This document shows positions 52,063 through 64,000 of a stretch of DNA of 64,000 bases, in pieces. Source of the stretch: Globodera rostochiensis. Taxonomy: Eukaryota; Nematoda; Chromadorea; Rhabditida; Heteroderidae. The position numbers and the translations under genes were made by a program. Position 1 is the stretch's first letter. Each line of letters opens with the position of its first letter. Below the pieces are notes generated by a model. It did no database searches. It saw only the letters and a program-made list of their open reading frames with translations, and was not told the origin of the DNA. Location of the stretch: NCBI GenBank assembly GCA_018350325.1, contig JAEVLN010000030.1, positions 620,001 to 684,000 of the forward strand, read 5' to 3'.

Positions 52063-53803
52063 CCAACATAAGACTTTTGTGCTAATAAATAAACATAACA
52101 CTGTTCAGCACCAACCCCTACTGCTGCTTGTCGAGAAAGATGATTTTGGGTAGTGAACTGTTCCAACTTCTCCAGCTACCTCAACTGTTGTTGTTGCAGT
52201 TGTTGTTCAGCTTACTCAAACCAAACAGTTTGCTGTTGGACAATGCCAATTAAATTCGGGGGACGGCCACCGACCTATCTCCGTCGGCGGTGTCGTTGTC
52301 GTCGATGCTCTTTCGATTGGCATTATACTTGACAAAGTCAATTTGATTTCAAATTGCTTGATATTTTTCCGCATATGAAAATTAAAAAATTGTTTATGAA
52401 ATTTAACCCGAGATAGAGGCAGTAAATAGTTACTTGATCAAAAAACAGAACTCACTTCAAATTGATCGAGCTTTGTTTGTTCCACCTGCTGCTGATCAGC
52501 CGTGGATTCATCGTCATTATTCGGCTCAATTGCGCCGTTTTGATATTAAAAAGGCAAAAAATGAAATTAGAATTGACATGAACACAATCAAAAAATTTAA
52601 ATCTTCAAATCAAAAAATTTGAAATAATGGGAAGGAAGAGCACCTTGCGCAAAACATTTTCTATCGGATGATATTTTGATTACCTATATCGGCCAATTTT
52701 TTTTAAACATCTTGAGGGTTAAAAAATTTATTTTAAAAAATCACCTCAAATATCGCTTTATTCAAAAAACGTCTAAAGGGGATGCTAAAAGCATGTCTTC
52801 AAAAATTTGGTAGAGAAATACAACTGTTGAGTTGTGTTACATGGAATTTTTGCAAAATTCAATGCCGGGATTTGTTAAAGGGGCAAATTGAACATCAATC
52901 AATATTTTACGCGCCCCGATTGGGACTGAAGTGCCCAGGTCCAATTGGATGATGGCCGAAGGGGTAAGCGATGACAGAGGGCATTCATTTATTGGCAGCT
53001 TTACTCAGCGCAGCGCTTCCGGCGTTGCATTTTCCGTCAAGCCAATACATCAAATGAATTGTTGTTTATGCGCTGCTGACAAGAGCCCGGTCGAGACGAC
53101 AATCTCGTCTCAAGATCTCGAAAAATCTCGATCTCGCTCAAAGCTCAAGTCCGGGCTCTAAAAAGGACGTTTCGCACATAAATTTCGTACACATTCAATA
53201 ACACTTGTAAAGTATTTTAAATGGATGCTAAATTTGAAATTAAGCTAATGTTGAATTATTTGGTTAAAATTGCACTCAAAATTTCAATAAATTATCAACA
53301 GCAAACTCAAAAAACACAATGCCAACCCCTTTTGGCCAACTTTTGGTGCTCATAACTTTCTTCATAGGGGGCACTGCCAAATGCTCGATAGCCGTTTGAA
53401 AATTGGTTTGGTTTAGCCATTTGCTTTCCAGCAAATAGGCCTCGCAAAATCTGCAAATTTCTGGTTGCATTGTCACTTCATTTGGAAGAGTATGGATTCT
53501 CAAAATTCTTCTTTAATTCACAAGCCTTCGCAATCCCGGTTAACAATTGTTTCGACGAATGTCTTTTTTCACTCAATTTTGCCCTTTTCTCCATATTTTT
53601 CAGTATTTTTGTGCCGTCCATGCCCGTAGTAACCGACCCCCCAGGGGGGGCAGCTGTAACGGATATAAAAGTATGACCAAATAAGTTATGCCGGGGGGGG
53701 GGTATTTTGTATTGATTTTGCTGCTTCTTCCCCTCGCCCCCTCTCTCTCCGTCGTCACACAGCCGTTAATGCTCGCTCCATTTTTATATTACATATTCAC
53801 TAA
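52063..53803. other. Intergenic DNA, weak exon candidates, one small foldback
   Basis: A minus-strand open segment at 52456-52550 ends at a GTGAGT donor and encodes an acidic Gln-rich phrase (DESTADQQQVEQ) but has no visible acceptor. A 78-bp foldback lies at 53082-53159 (AGAGCCCGG inverted as CCGGGCTCT, ATCTCG-rich). No confident gene. Confidence 0.4.
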
Positions 53804-54073
53804 TTCAATACTAGGGTTGCTCACGGTCGGTTAACCGAACCGAAACCGAAACCGAAAACCGGCTTTTTTGGCCCAAAAACCGAAACCGAAAACCGGGGGT
53901 CGTAAAACCGGCCTAACCGAAAACCGGGGGTACCGGTTTATCGGTTTTTCGGTTTGAAAATTACACCCCTAATGATGGCATTTTATGGGTGTTTGTTGAG
54001 AAAATTAAATATTGTATCAGACATTTTGCCAAAAAATGATTTTTTAATTAATAATTCAGTTTGCACGAACTAA

Positions 54074-54508
54074 TTGACTTTTACACCAAAAATTGCGATA
54101 GTAATTGTGTTGTTCATGCTTCAACCATATTTCTATATTTGTTATTCGGTATTTTTTAATTTAAGAGATTGCGCGATCGTCGCAAAAATTTGGAAATTCT
54201 TTTCTGAAGTTAAAACGGGAGTCGAAACAAAGAGAAAATGCCTGAAATGTGGTGAGTTATTGATGACACCCAAAGACCGATCGACATCAAATATGATTAA
54301 TCATCTGAAGACCAAAAATCATGAGGATGCGCTCAAATTGTTTGAGTCGGAAAATGCAGAAATGGTTAAGCCTAATTTCTTAACCAAAACGAATCAATTT
54401 CAGACTCCTAAGTTAACATCAGTCTGGGCTCAGAAAAACGCCGAAGCGGATTTACAAAATAAATTGGATGAACAGCTGGTCAGAATCATGGTGCTTGGCG
54501 GCAATTGA
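54074..54508 (+). pseudogene. hAT transposase N-terminal part with BED zinc finger
   Basis: The segment encodes a BED-type finger, with CLKC and then a HLKTKNH pair, following a WKFF aromatic stretch. It is open to 54508, then cut off before the RNase-H-like catalytic domain. The frame starts at a non-ATG codon. The finger would bind the subterminal repeats. Confidence 0.75.
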
Positions 54509-54914
54509 ATCAAACAAAATATTGAGACTCTCCATGTTGGTTGATCCCCGATTCGCATTTGATGAAAATTTTTTACTTGGCTTTGAATGGGAAATTTTGA
54601 GGACGAATTCATTCATTTAATTATCAGAGGTGAATTTGAAAATTTAATTGATTTATATTTGTATCTGATTACCTAATCTAAGAAAAAGACAGTGCCAGTA
54701 CAACAACAGTCGCCGGACCAAGTGCTGTAGAATTTGATGATATGGAGTTTGCTGAGGTCGGAATTGATCCTTTGGACGAAGATTCGATGGATATTGATTT
54801 GTGGGCGCGTGACGTTAGATCGCCATCGGCTCTTTTCCAAAAATCAACGGATTCCCAGAGAGAATTAAAATCTGCTTATAAAGTAACAATTGGAATTGTT
54901 TAAAAACTGATGAG

Positions 54915-55166
54915 TTGTTTCAGGCTGAATTCAATCTTTTCCGGCCTGGAATTGTTCGACTGGGGAGGGATGAAAATGTTTTTGAATGGTGGAGCAACAA
55001 CAAATTTCGTTTTCCTTTGATTGCTGAGGGGGCCAAACGTTTTTTGTCAGTTCCTGCCACTTCTGTAAGCAGTGAGAGGACATTTTCAATGGCAGGGCTC
55101 CTTTATGCAAACACGTTAAGGAACAGGTTCAAAATTATTGACTTACGGTATCATCATATTTATTAA
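54915..55166 (+). pseudogene. hAT transposase C-terminal dimerization domain
   Basis: The sequence contains FEWWSNNKFRFP, then LSVPATSVSSERTFSMAG, the conserved hAT dimerization signature. It ends shortly after the usual N/R-rich helix. The preceding catalytic domain is missing. Confidence 0.8.
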
Positions 55167-57362
55167 GGCTGGGCGCAAAAATGGCGGAAAATTTGATGCT
55201 TATTAAATCCAGCTTAAAGAAAACCATGCTCGCGCCAAGTGTTGAGCCAGATGATGATGAATTAGACAACAAAGAAGAAATTGAAGAAAATGTACTTAGG
55301 CAACAGCAAATTGATTAAAAATGTTGAGAAATTTTTTAAAATAAAACGCAAGTGTTAAAAAATTGGTTGCAAAAATTACGATTGAAAATAAAAGGGTCCC
55401 ACATATTGTTTGCCAAAAACCGCTTTCGGTTTTCGGTTAACCGGGTGTCGGCCAAAAACCGAAACCGAAAACCGGGGGTCGCAAAACCGGCCTAACCGAA
55501 AACCGGGGGTACCGGTTTAAAACCGACCGTGAGCAACCCTATTCAATACCTTTTTAGTATTTGATTTCCAATCTTTATAATTCTACAAATTCTTATTTTT
55601 ACTCTGCGTATCCTTCTTATCCATCTAAGTTATTATAATTAATTGATGTTATTAATTGTCGTTCATGCAATTTTGTGGTTGAATATATTTGGTTTTAGCC
55701 TTTTTTTTGAAAATATAATTTTAATTTATTTTATTCTTCTTTCTTTCATCCATTTTATAGTTGAGCCCGCTATTTTAAATTTTCGAACAGGAACTGGACT
55801 TTGGAACTAGGGAGGTGCCAGGACCTGATTTCCTGAACAAAAATTTAGGTAATGGACGCCTGAGCCAGACTTGGGCCCGGATTTGCTCAAAAAAATGTAA
55901 CCATTAGGAGTTTCTCAGAAAAAGGCAGTATTCCAGATTATATTTCTGGTTGAACAAAAATTATTTTTGATGTGAATAAAATAATCATAGCGTGTCAAAA
56001 AACACAGCGAGTAACAAATTTGACATTTTTAAAAATAATATTTATAACACACAGATGTGGTGACAACCCTAGGTAAAACTGTATTTCGGAGTTTGATATC
56101 AATTTATTAATTATTTAATTGAAATTGTGTTTTTTGGGGTTTGCTTTTAATGAAATTATTTATATTGCGCCCTATTTTATAACTAAATATAATTTTGTCA
56201 AATTATTCAATGTTTATCACCAACGGCCGGCATGAAGATGATTCCTTCATTGAATTCTCTTTTGCTTACATGTCTACCGAATTTGGGGGCGCCGAAGGTA
56301 TGACGTCATTTGATTCTGCAGTTGTCTTTACTGTAATATATATGTGTTATATTTGCTAATTTACTATGGTTTGTTTTGCTTTATGCATTTTTTTTGTTCT
56401 ATTTGTAGTATAATTTTAATGCTAGATCAAAATATACAGCAACCAATTCATAATTTAAAGTTTTATGGCTAATAGTAGCTGGGTAATAGCCGAATCCAGC
56501 ATCCATGAAAGCACGTAATTTAATTGTTTGGTTTATATTTAGGATAATAAATTTTTCTATTATTTCATTATCATGCAATTCAGTTCATTTTGTAAGCATT
56601 ATTATATTAGTTTGGTTTTATTTATTAAATTTATTACTATTTCTTATAGAAGAAAAGTTAAGTTTTTAGTTTTTTAATTACTATTTGGCGATTTAGCTCA
56701 CCAATTATTGTTAATTTTTGTTACTTAATTGCGATCTACTTCTTTTTTTAATTGTATTATCTTTTTGCGTTACAATTTATAAAATAAAATTGTTTATCCA
56801 ACGCAGTCAAAAATATATTTTAAAAATAAATTTCATAAATGGTAATGTTTGGTTTAATTGCATATTGCATATATACAGATGAAATAAGAGCGTAAAGGAT
56901 AAGGGCAACTTGAATTTTCTAAATTCAAAAAATTCATTTTTGCATTTTAATCAAAAAATATTTGAAAAATTACTAAAATATTCTTTTAGTGGGGGAGCAC
57001 ACGCGACAGAACCAAAATAAATTAAAAATTGATCGCACTGAAGCGAATCCGAACCCAGACCGCAACATAAGAATTTAAGGAAGACAAACCAATAATTTCG
57101 GAGGATTCACCTAAACGGATTGAAAATCTTTCATCAAAAAGCACGTCTCAACCAAAATTCAAACAGTAAATGAATATAATTAATTAAAATTCCTGATGTG
57201 ATGGCCATCTTTAGGGGTGCATTTTCATCCCCGCCCCCGCCGGGGATGAGGACCGGGGATCCCCGTTTTCGGGGATGAACAAACCGGGGAACGGGGACGG
57301 GGACGGGGATGAGAATGGCCGGGGATCCCCGGTTTTCCCCACCCGTCCCCCCCCCCCCCCCC
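55051..57362. repeat. 2.3-kb segment duplicated at 61695
   Basis: It starts inside hAT 1, crosses its right end and target duplication, and continues through 1.8 kb of non-element DNA to a poly-C tract. The first 490 bp match the second copy without an indel (constant offset 6644); later parts have small indels. It contains the GGGGATG repeat at 57215-57362 but no gene. Confidence 0.9.
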
Positions 57363-59699
57363 GGCGACCCACAAGAGCGAAGTTTAGGCAGTAATGTAGA
57401 AATGGCATTTATAAAATAGGCCTGCGGGAGGCTAAAAATAGCCATCTGTATGGGAACAATATAAAAAAATAATAAAATAAAATTTCCGCCTTTTTAATTT
57501 TATGATGCTTAAATTTTCCTAAACATTTGAATTTATAACAAGCGCATTTTAATATGATTTGGTTTAATAATTTTATAATAAATATGCGTTTTTAATTATT
57601 ATAGCATAAATGAAATAATTCATTAAACTCAAAAGAAATATTTTAAAAGTATGCATTATAATTCGACAAACTTCTTTTTGGTACAGCAAGTAATTTTGTT
57701 AAAGTTAAAGTTTTAGTTTTTTATTTTTTACATTACCACCGTATATTCATTTAAATTTTACCGATATTAAAGAATTGTCGTCTGTTTTTTAAATTTATTT
57801 TTTAGTTTTAGAGAGATTTTTCATTTTTTTATTATTCCAAACCAATTAATCACTCATTGTTTTTCTGCCGATCTATAATTTTTTCAAAATGTTTTTTAAA
57901 ATAGCTTAATTTAGAACCGGACTCATGCATTTTTGATTGGCGTTGTATATTTAAATTTATATTTTAATCAACATATATAATTTTAAGAAGATTAAAAGTA
58001 AAATGTCTCATATGCTCCAAATTCTTAGGTAAAAATAACAAAATAAAAATTAAACAAAAGATGGTTTAAACTAAAGAACTACGGTATTTCTAATATAAAC
58101 TGCTGATTTTATAATAACACAAACAAAGTTTGCCTTTCAAAAAATCAACTCAATAATAAATCTTTATTTCAAAATTGATTTTAGATTTAATGAAACGGAA
58201 ATAAATTCGTTTATTTGATCAATAAAATTATTAACGAACAAAAATTAAAACAAATAAACAACACAATTAAATTCACTGATTATACTCATTTATGCTACGC
58301 AGTCGGACAAATGGATGGACTTAGGCGTAGGCCATACACATAAATTATGGCATTCTTTTGAATCCGGTTACTAGAACCTATTTAATGATTTTTGAAAAAT
58401 AGAAAAACTTATCTTCAGCATATAATAAGAGAAGTATTACATTAGAGTTATTTTATTTAACAGTTTTTAAATCGAAGCTTTTCATTTATTTACATTTATA
58501 AAATAAAATCTGATAAGCACAAAAAAATAATTTAGTCGTTAGTATAAAACAAATCTTTTACATAATATAATAACGATAGATCTTTTTTAGTTGGTTTTAT
58601 ATTCATTTGATATCGATGAGACCAAGGGGATCCTCGACGGATTTTTCTAATTCATCTCTTTATTTTGTCATTAGAGTTCTTTTTTTATAATAAGTTTTTT
58701 GTATTTGTTTATTTTTAGTTTGAAACGTTCGTAAAATGATTTCATAGTCTCCTACAGACAAAAAATATTTAATAAGTAGCTCGTGTTTCAATTATAATTC
58801 AGGGGATCATCCAATCCACTAACAAATAAGTTGATTCAGCAGAATAAAATATAAACTGTTTGATCATAAATTATATAAGGCAGCGGTTCACCAAACTGTT
58901 ATTTTTGATTGTTTTTATAATTTTCTTGAAATAAACTGAATAATTTTGCGCAAACAATCAACTCAACACTTGTCGCTGAAAAGCGACATGCATGCCTTTT
59001 AGCTTTTTGAAACACAGAGTTAAACAATGCTTGCATTTAAAATAATTGTATTACAAATATTGAGTGATGTTATGGTAAATTTTTTGTAAATATAAGTTTA
59101 AATCTTCTTTATTTGCATCTATATAACCCATTTGTATTTATATCTCATTTGAATTATATTGTATTGCACAATCACTGAAGCATAAGCGTTTCTTTTTGTT
59201 TTTTCTGTATTTTAATGCAATAATTTTAAATGAGGAAAAGAAAAAATTATTAAATATTAAAAAGATTTAACAAGAATTAATAATATTTTAAATTGTGGTT
59301 TTTGATTATTTTTTTTTAAAATTTTATTTCGAACTAGAATAAAGTTTATATAATATTTATCTTAAATTGTTTATTTAATTTCTACTCAACAATAATGCTA
59401 GAAGTTTGATTGATTATTATATTTATGTTGTGAATATCTCCTTTTTAATAAAACGCCTTATATTTGGAAATATTAATTTTTGTTTTTCGGTGATAATTGT
59501 AATTTTGGTTTTGATTAAGCTTTTGTAGACATCATATAACTTTTTTCTTAATATGGATTTAAAACTAATGGATTTATGTGTCAAAACAGCTCGTTTTGTT
59601 GCTCCAGAACCGGTGGCTTAGCGGTTTTTTTCTTATTTAAAACGGGTAGATTGATTATTTTTGGAAATAATTTTTTAAGTTTGCAATTTTTTGTTAATC
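57363..59699. other. Very AT-rich intergenic DNA
   Basis: I see no gene, RNA or defined repeat. Confidence 0.55.
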
Positions 59700-61351
59700 A
59701 TTTTTACCAGGCATGGACACGGTTATGAATTTCCTTAACCGTAACCGCCCGTCCTCAAACACTTATAAACGTTAACCGTCCGTAACCGCCCGTCCTAAAA
59801 ATCTCATAACCGTTAACCGCCCGTAACCGTGCCCTTTGAAAATTTCATAACCGTTAACCGCCCGCGGTTATCCGCGGTTAACCGCATTATTTAAAAATCA
59901 TTATTCAAAGCAAATTTTTTCCGATCGTGATGTATCGTCTTAGTAAAATTAAATAGAAATTAACAAGAGATTTATTAAATTTTGTTTAAAGAATCAGCAA
60001 GAAGTAGCTTCGAAACATTCTCTTCGGTCAGGTTAAATCGCTGATCATCCATTACATATTTCAATCTACTGAAGCCACGTTCAATTCCCGAAGAACTCGC
60101 TGGTAGCGCAAGCACACTTCCAGCTACTTGCGACAAAAATGGCAGCATTTTCTCGTTCTTCTTCCAAAATTTTCCAGGGGTGGTGCAATCCTGGGCATCT
60201 TTGTCGAATACATTAGAAATGTAATGGTCCACTTCGTCCGGTTCGGATCGCCTTTGGGTTCTTTGCTGTCGTTCGCTCAGAAAATCATCTTCAAAGAATT
60301 CGAGCTCCTCAGTACTGTCAAGATTTAGAGCATATTCTCCTCCAATTGCCTCACTGACCGAAGAGAGCCTTCTTTTCTGCCGCATCAATTGGCGCGTAAA
60401 AGCATGGATCTAGAAATTTTAAAATAGATTTGTTGATTACAAAGTAAAAATACAGTAAATTTTTCCGCTTCTGAGACTCCATTCAGCAGCCGCCTTTTAG
60501 GAGCTAAAAAAGTGCCCGTTTTGTGAAGATCGGTGATAAACCCTTCGTCGATTTTTCGTTGCAAACATTTTTGAGCTGAACGCACAATGGCCGATGAAAT
60601 TTCTGAATCAACGAATGGCTGCTCAATCAATAGAGCTCTCAACCTCTTTTGAATTTCAAAAATTTTCGGCCAAACCAAATGGATTGTTGGCTGGTGTTCT
60701 TGCTGTAAACGAGATATAAACAAAATTGTAGTAGTAAATTAAGTTCCGACCTGGAAAAAGAGAACACATTCATAAAAAATTGTAAGGACTTTCTGGATGT
60801 TTTGCAGCTCTTCCAAATTCTTTGTGATTGTACGTAGGTTTTCAAGAAATTCCTTTACATATTCAATTGAATTATTAATGAACGTTTTTATACCTGAGTC
60901 ATTTTTGTTCGATGCTCAGTGTTTTTTAACTCGTTCAATTTCTGAATAATCCGGAGAACACTACTGATCATTTTCAGCTTACTAAGCCAACGCGTCACAA
61001 CCTCTTCTTGTGGTACAAATTCGACTTCTTTTCTAAGCCAACCGTGATTTCTAAATGCAATTGTTTTACAAATTTTACTAGTATTTTGCAAACCTGACAA
61101 AAATGCCCACAGAGGCAAATCGTCTTAATAAATTTTCTTCAGCAGCCAAAAAATAACAGATACGACGGTTAACCGCGGTTTTAGAGGTCATAACCGTTAA
61201 CCGACCGTAACCGCCCGTCCTCAAAATCTCATAACCGTTAACCGCCCGTAACCGCGACCTTTTAAAATTCCATAACCGTTAACCGCGGGTAACCGCGGTC
61301 AACCGCGGATAACCGCGGTTACGGGTAACCGTGTCCATGCCTGATTTTTAC
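59700..61351 (-). mobile_element. hAT transposon 2 with decayed transposase
   Basis: The element is 59708-61343, 1636 bp. Ends are CAGGCATGGACACGGTTA and its inverse; ATTTTTAC is duplicated at 59700-59707 and 61344-61351. Subterminal CCGTTAACCGCCCGTAACC words are repeated at both ends. It is a different family from hAT 1 by both ends and protein. Confidence 0.92.
59975..61118 (-). pseudogene. hAT transposase remnant, spliced, N-terminus missing
   Basis: Minus-strand pieces at 61118-60888 (VTRWLSKLKMI), 60723 down to about 60450, and from about 60412 to 59975 (FWKKN, then [18 protein letters not shown], the dimerization signature). An intron with a TTTCTAG acceptor joins the last two. The BED finger and the first catalytic Asp region are not seen, so it is probably inactive. 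Confidence 0.7.
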
Positions 61352-61694
61352 TATTAATTACATATTTTAAAAAATTATTTTATTGATTTATGATGACAAT
61401 AAATAAAATATTGCGGAAAAACAGAAGAAAATTGATTGGTAAGTAGTGACTGAATAATGATGTTTTGTGCAGCCGTTCGTTTGAAAATCGATGTGAATTG
61501 ATTCGTCGTATTTGCTGTGAGGAACATCGTTTCCACAAAAATATTTAAATATTTATATTTTATTTTTTCCTTCCATACTAATAAAATAGCCATAAACTTT
61601 GTAACATTATTGAGAAAAGTTATAAAATACGAATTCATTAAATAAAATGTAAAATAACACAAAGATATAATGTAAAAATCGGATTGATGGCAGT

Positions 61695-64000
61695 TTCCTG
61701 CCACTTCTGTAAGCAGTGAGAGGACATTTTCAATGGCAGGGCTCCTTTATGCAAACACGTTAAGGAACAGGTTCAAAATTATTGACTTACGGTATCATCA
61801 TATTTATTAAGGCTGGGCGCAAAAATGGCGGAAAATTTGATGCTTATTAAATCCAGCTTAAAGAAAACCATGCTCGCGCCAAGTGTTGAGCCAGATGATG
61901 ATGAATTAGACAACAAAGAAGAAATTGAAGAAAATGTACTTAGGCAACAGCAAATTGATTAAAAATGTTGAGAAATTTTTTAAAATAAAACGCAAGTGTT
62001 AAAAAATTGGTTGCAAAAATTACGATTGAAAATAAAAGGGTCCCACATATTGTTTGCCAAAAACCGCTTTCGGTTTTCGGTTAACCGGGTGTCGGCCAAA
62101 AACCGAAACCGAAAACCGGGGGTCGCAAAACCGGCCTAACCGAAAACCGGGGGTACCGGTTTAAAACCGACCGTGAGCAACCCTATTCAATACCTTTTTA
62201 GTATTTGATTTCCAATCTTTATAATTCTACAAATTCTTATTTTTACTCTGCGTATCCTTCTTATCCATCTAAGTTATTATAATTAATTGATGTTATTAAT
62301 TGTCGTTCATGCAATTTTGTGGTTGAATATATTTGGTTTTAGCCTTTTTTTTGAAAATATAATTTTAATTTATTTTATTCTTCTTTCTTTCATCCATTTT
62401 ATAGTTGAGCCCGCTATTTTAAATTTTCGAACAGGAACTGGACTTTGGAACTAGGGAGGTGCCAGGACCTGATTTCCTGAACAAAAATTTAGGTAATGGA
62501 CGCCTGAGCCAGACTTGGGCCCGGATTTGCTCAAAAAAATGTAACCATTAGGAGTTTCTCAGAAAAAGGCAGTATTCCAGATTATATTTCTGGTTGAACA
62601 AAAATTATTTTTGATGTGAATAAAATAATCATAGCGTGTCAAAAAACACAGCGAGTAACAAATTTGACATTTTTAAAAATAATATTTATAACACACAGAT
62701 GTGGTGACAACCCTAGGTAAAACTGTATTTCGGAGTTTGATATCAATTTATTAATTATTTAATTGAAATTGTGTTTTTTGGGGTTTGCTTTTAATGAAAT
62801 TATTTATATTGCGCCCTATTTTATAACTAAATATAATTTTGTCAAATTATTCAATGTTTATCACCAACGGCCGGCATGAAGATGATTCCTTCATTGAATT
62901 CTCTTTTGCTTACATGTCTACCGAATTTGGGGGCGCCGAAGGTATGACGTCATTTGATTCTGCAGTTGTCTTTACTGTAATATATATGTGTTATATTTGC
63001 TAATTTACTATGGTTTGTTTTGCTTTATGCATTTTTTTTGTTCTATTTGTAGTATAATTTTAATGCTAGATCAAAATATATAGCAACCAATTCATAATTT
63101 TAAGTTTTATGGCTAATAGTAGCTGGGTTAGCCGAATCCAGCATCCATGAAAGCACGTAATTTAATTGTTTGGTTTATATTTAGGATAAAAATAAATTTT
63201 TCTATTATTTCATTACATGCAATTCAGTTTAGTTTAGTAAGCCTATTATATTAGTTTGGTTTTTTTGTTAAATTTATTACTAATTTCTTATAGAAGAAAG
63301 GTTTTTAGTTTTTTAATTACTATTTGGCGATTTAGCTCACCAATTATTGTTAATTTTTGTTACTTAATTGCGATCTAGTCTTTTTAAATTGTATTCTTCT
63401 CTTTGCGTTACAATTTATAAAATAAAATTGTTTATCCAACGCCTTCAAAAATTATATTTTAAAAATAAATTTTATAAATGGTATGTTTGGTTTAATTGCA
63501 TATATACAGATGAAATAAGAGCGTAAAGGATAAGGGCAACTTGAATTTTCTAAATTCAAAAAATTCATTTTTGCATTTTAATCAAAAAATATTTGAAAAA
63601 TTACTAAAATATTCTTTTAGTGGGGGAGCACACGCGACAGAACCAAAATAAATTAAAAATTGATCGCACTGAAGCGAATCCGAACCCAGACCGCAACATA
63701 AGAATTTAAGGAAGACAAACCAATAATTTCGGAGGATTCACCTAAACGGATTGAAAATCTTTCATCAAAAAGCACGTCTCAACCAAAATTCAAACAGTAA
63801 ATGAATATAATTAATTAAAATTCCTGATGTGATGGCCATCTTTAGGGGTGCATTTTCATCCCCGCCCCCGCCGGGGATGAGGACCGGGGATCCCCGTTTT
63901 CGGGGATGAACAAACCGGGGAACGGGGACGGGGACGGGGATGAGAATGGCCGGGGATCCCCGGTTTTCCCCCCCCGGCCCCCCCCCCCCCCCCCCCCCCC
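61695..64000. repeat. Second copy of the 55051-57362 segment, runs to window edge
   Basis: It begins abruptly within the hAT dimerization domain and keeps the hAT 1 right end (to 62185) and its target duplication (62186-62193). It ends in a poly-C run at the window edge. Small indels against copy 1 argue against a simple assembly echo; two haplotypes joined in the assembly remain possible. Confidence 0.9.

Larger units (their letters stand above)
53804..55549 (+). mobile_element. hAT transposon 1, internally deleted
   Basis: The element is 53812-55541, 1730 bp. Ends are TAGGGTTGCTCACGGTCGGTT and its inverse, with TTCAATAC duplicated at 53804-53811 and 55542-55549. Subterminal AACCGAAACCGAAAACCGG words repeat at both ends. 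It carries a BED zinc finger and a dimerization domain but not the catalytic middle, so it is non-autonomous. Confidence 0.92.

Noticed and set aside
52456..52550. Minus-strand exon with a GTGAGT donor
   Set aside because: No AG acceptor exists before an in-frame stop upstream, and no partner exon was found.
53276..53503. 75-aa minus-strand ORF
   Set aside because: Its composition is plausible, but no domain, splice context or repeat support was seen.

Overview
The window is AT-rich, repeat-laden eukaryotic DNA, most likely from a nematode, possibly a plant-parasitic one. The grounds are spliced genes with mostly 43-65 bp GT-AG introns, a cluster of small secreted cysteine-rich proteins, a Fic-domain exon, and many small hAT-type and foldback elements. 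The species call is inference. All splice models were built by eye from reading frame and GT/AG sites.

The central feature is a complete Maverick/Polinton (virus-like DNA transposon) at 5249-22644, 17.4 kb long, with long terminal inverted repeats and a perfect 6-bp target duplication (CATATA). Its left and central part carries a forward block: packaging ATPase, two or three small adintovirus-type proteins, integrase with a C-terminal chromodomain, penton-like minor capsid protein, pVI/pX-like protein, double-jelly-roll major capsid protein, adenain-like protease, a type I membrane protein, and a stand-alone PAZ domain. On the minus strand lies an eight-exon, apparently intact protein-primed DNA polymerase B of about 1311 aa. 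Beside it is a decayed copy of the polymerase 3' end and two tRNA-derived SINE-like copies. At the right end is an intronless gene for a TATA-binding protein (TBP) with both saddle repeats. PAZ and TBP are not standard Maverick cargo. Together with TATA boxes ahead of many element genes and arrays of the PBX-MEIS-type motif TGATTGACAG, they suggest an element that carries its own promoter-recognition factor and a possible small-RNA-binding protein.

Left of the Maverick (1-4119) is the promoter-side half of a minus-strand LTR retrotransposon with an open gag. To the right (25071-29829) is a related complete but defective copy: 356-bp LTRs that read as identical, a 5-bp target duplication, a broken gag, and a 0.75-kb segment absent from the first copy.

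At 30.4-40.8 kb lie four members of one secreted, Ly6/uPAR-like cysteine-rich family (one minus, three plus, the last with a frameshift) and an unrelated secreted glycine-zipper/cysteine-rich ORF at 37.7 kb. From 38.9 kb to the end the window is mostly non-coding and packed with repeats: a foldback element, two hAT MITEs with 8-bp target duplications, two hAT elements with transposase remnants, a Fic exon at 49.8-50.05 kb, local duplications, and a 2.3-kb segment present at both 55.05 kb and 61.7 kb.
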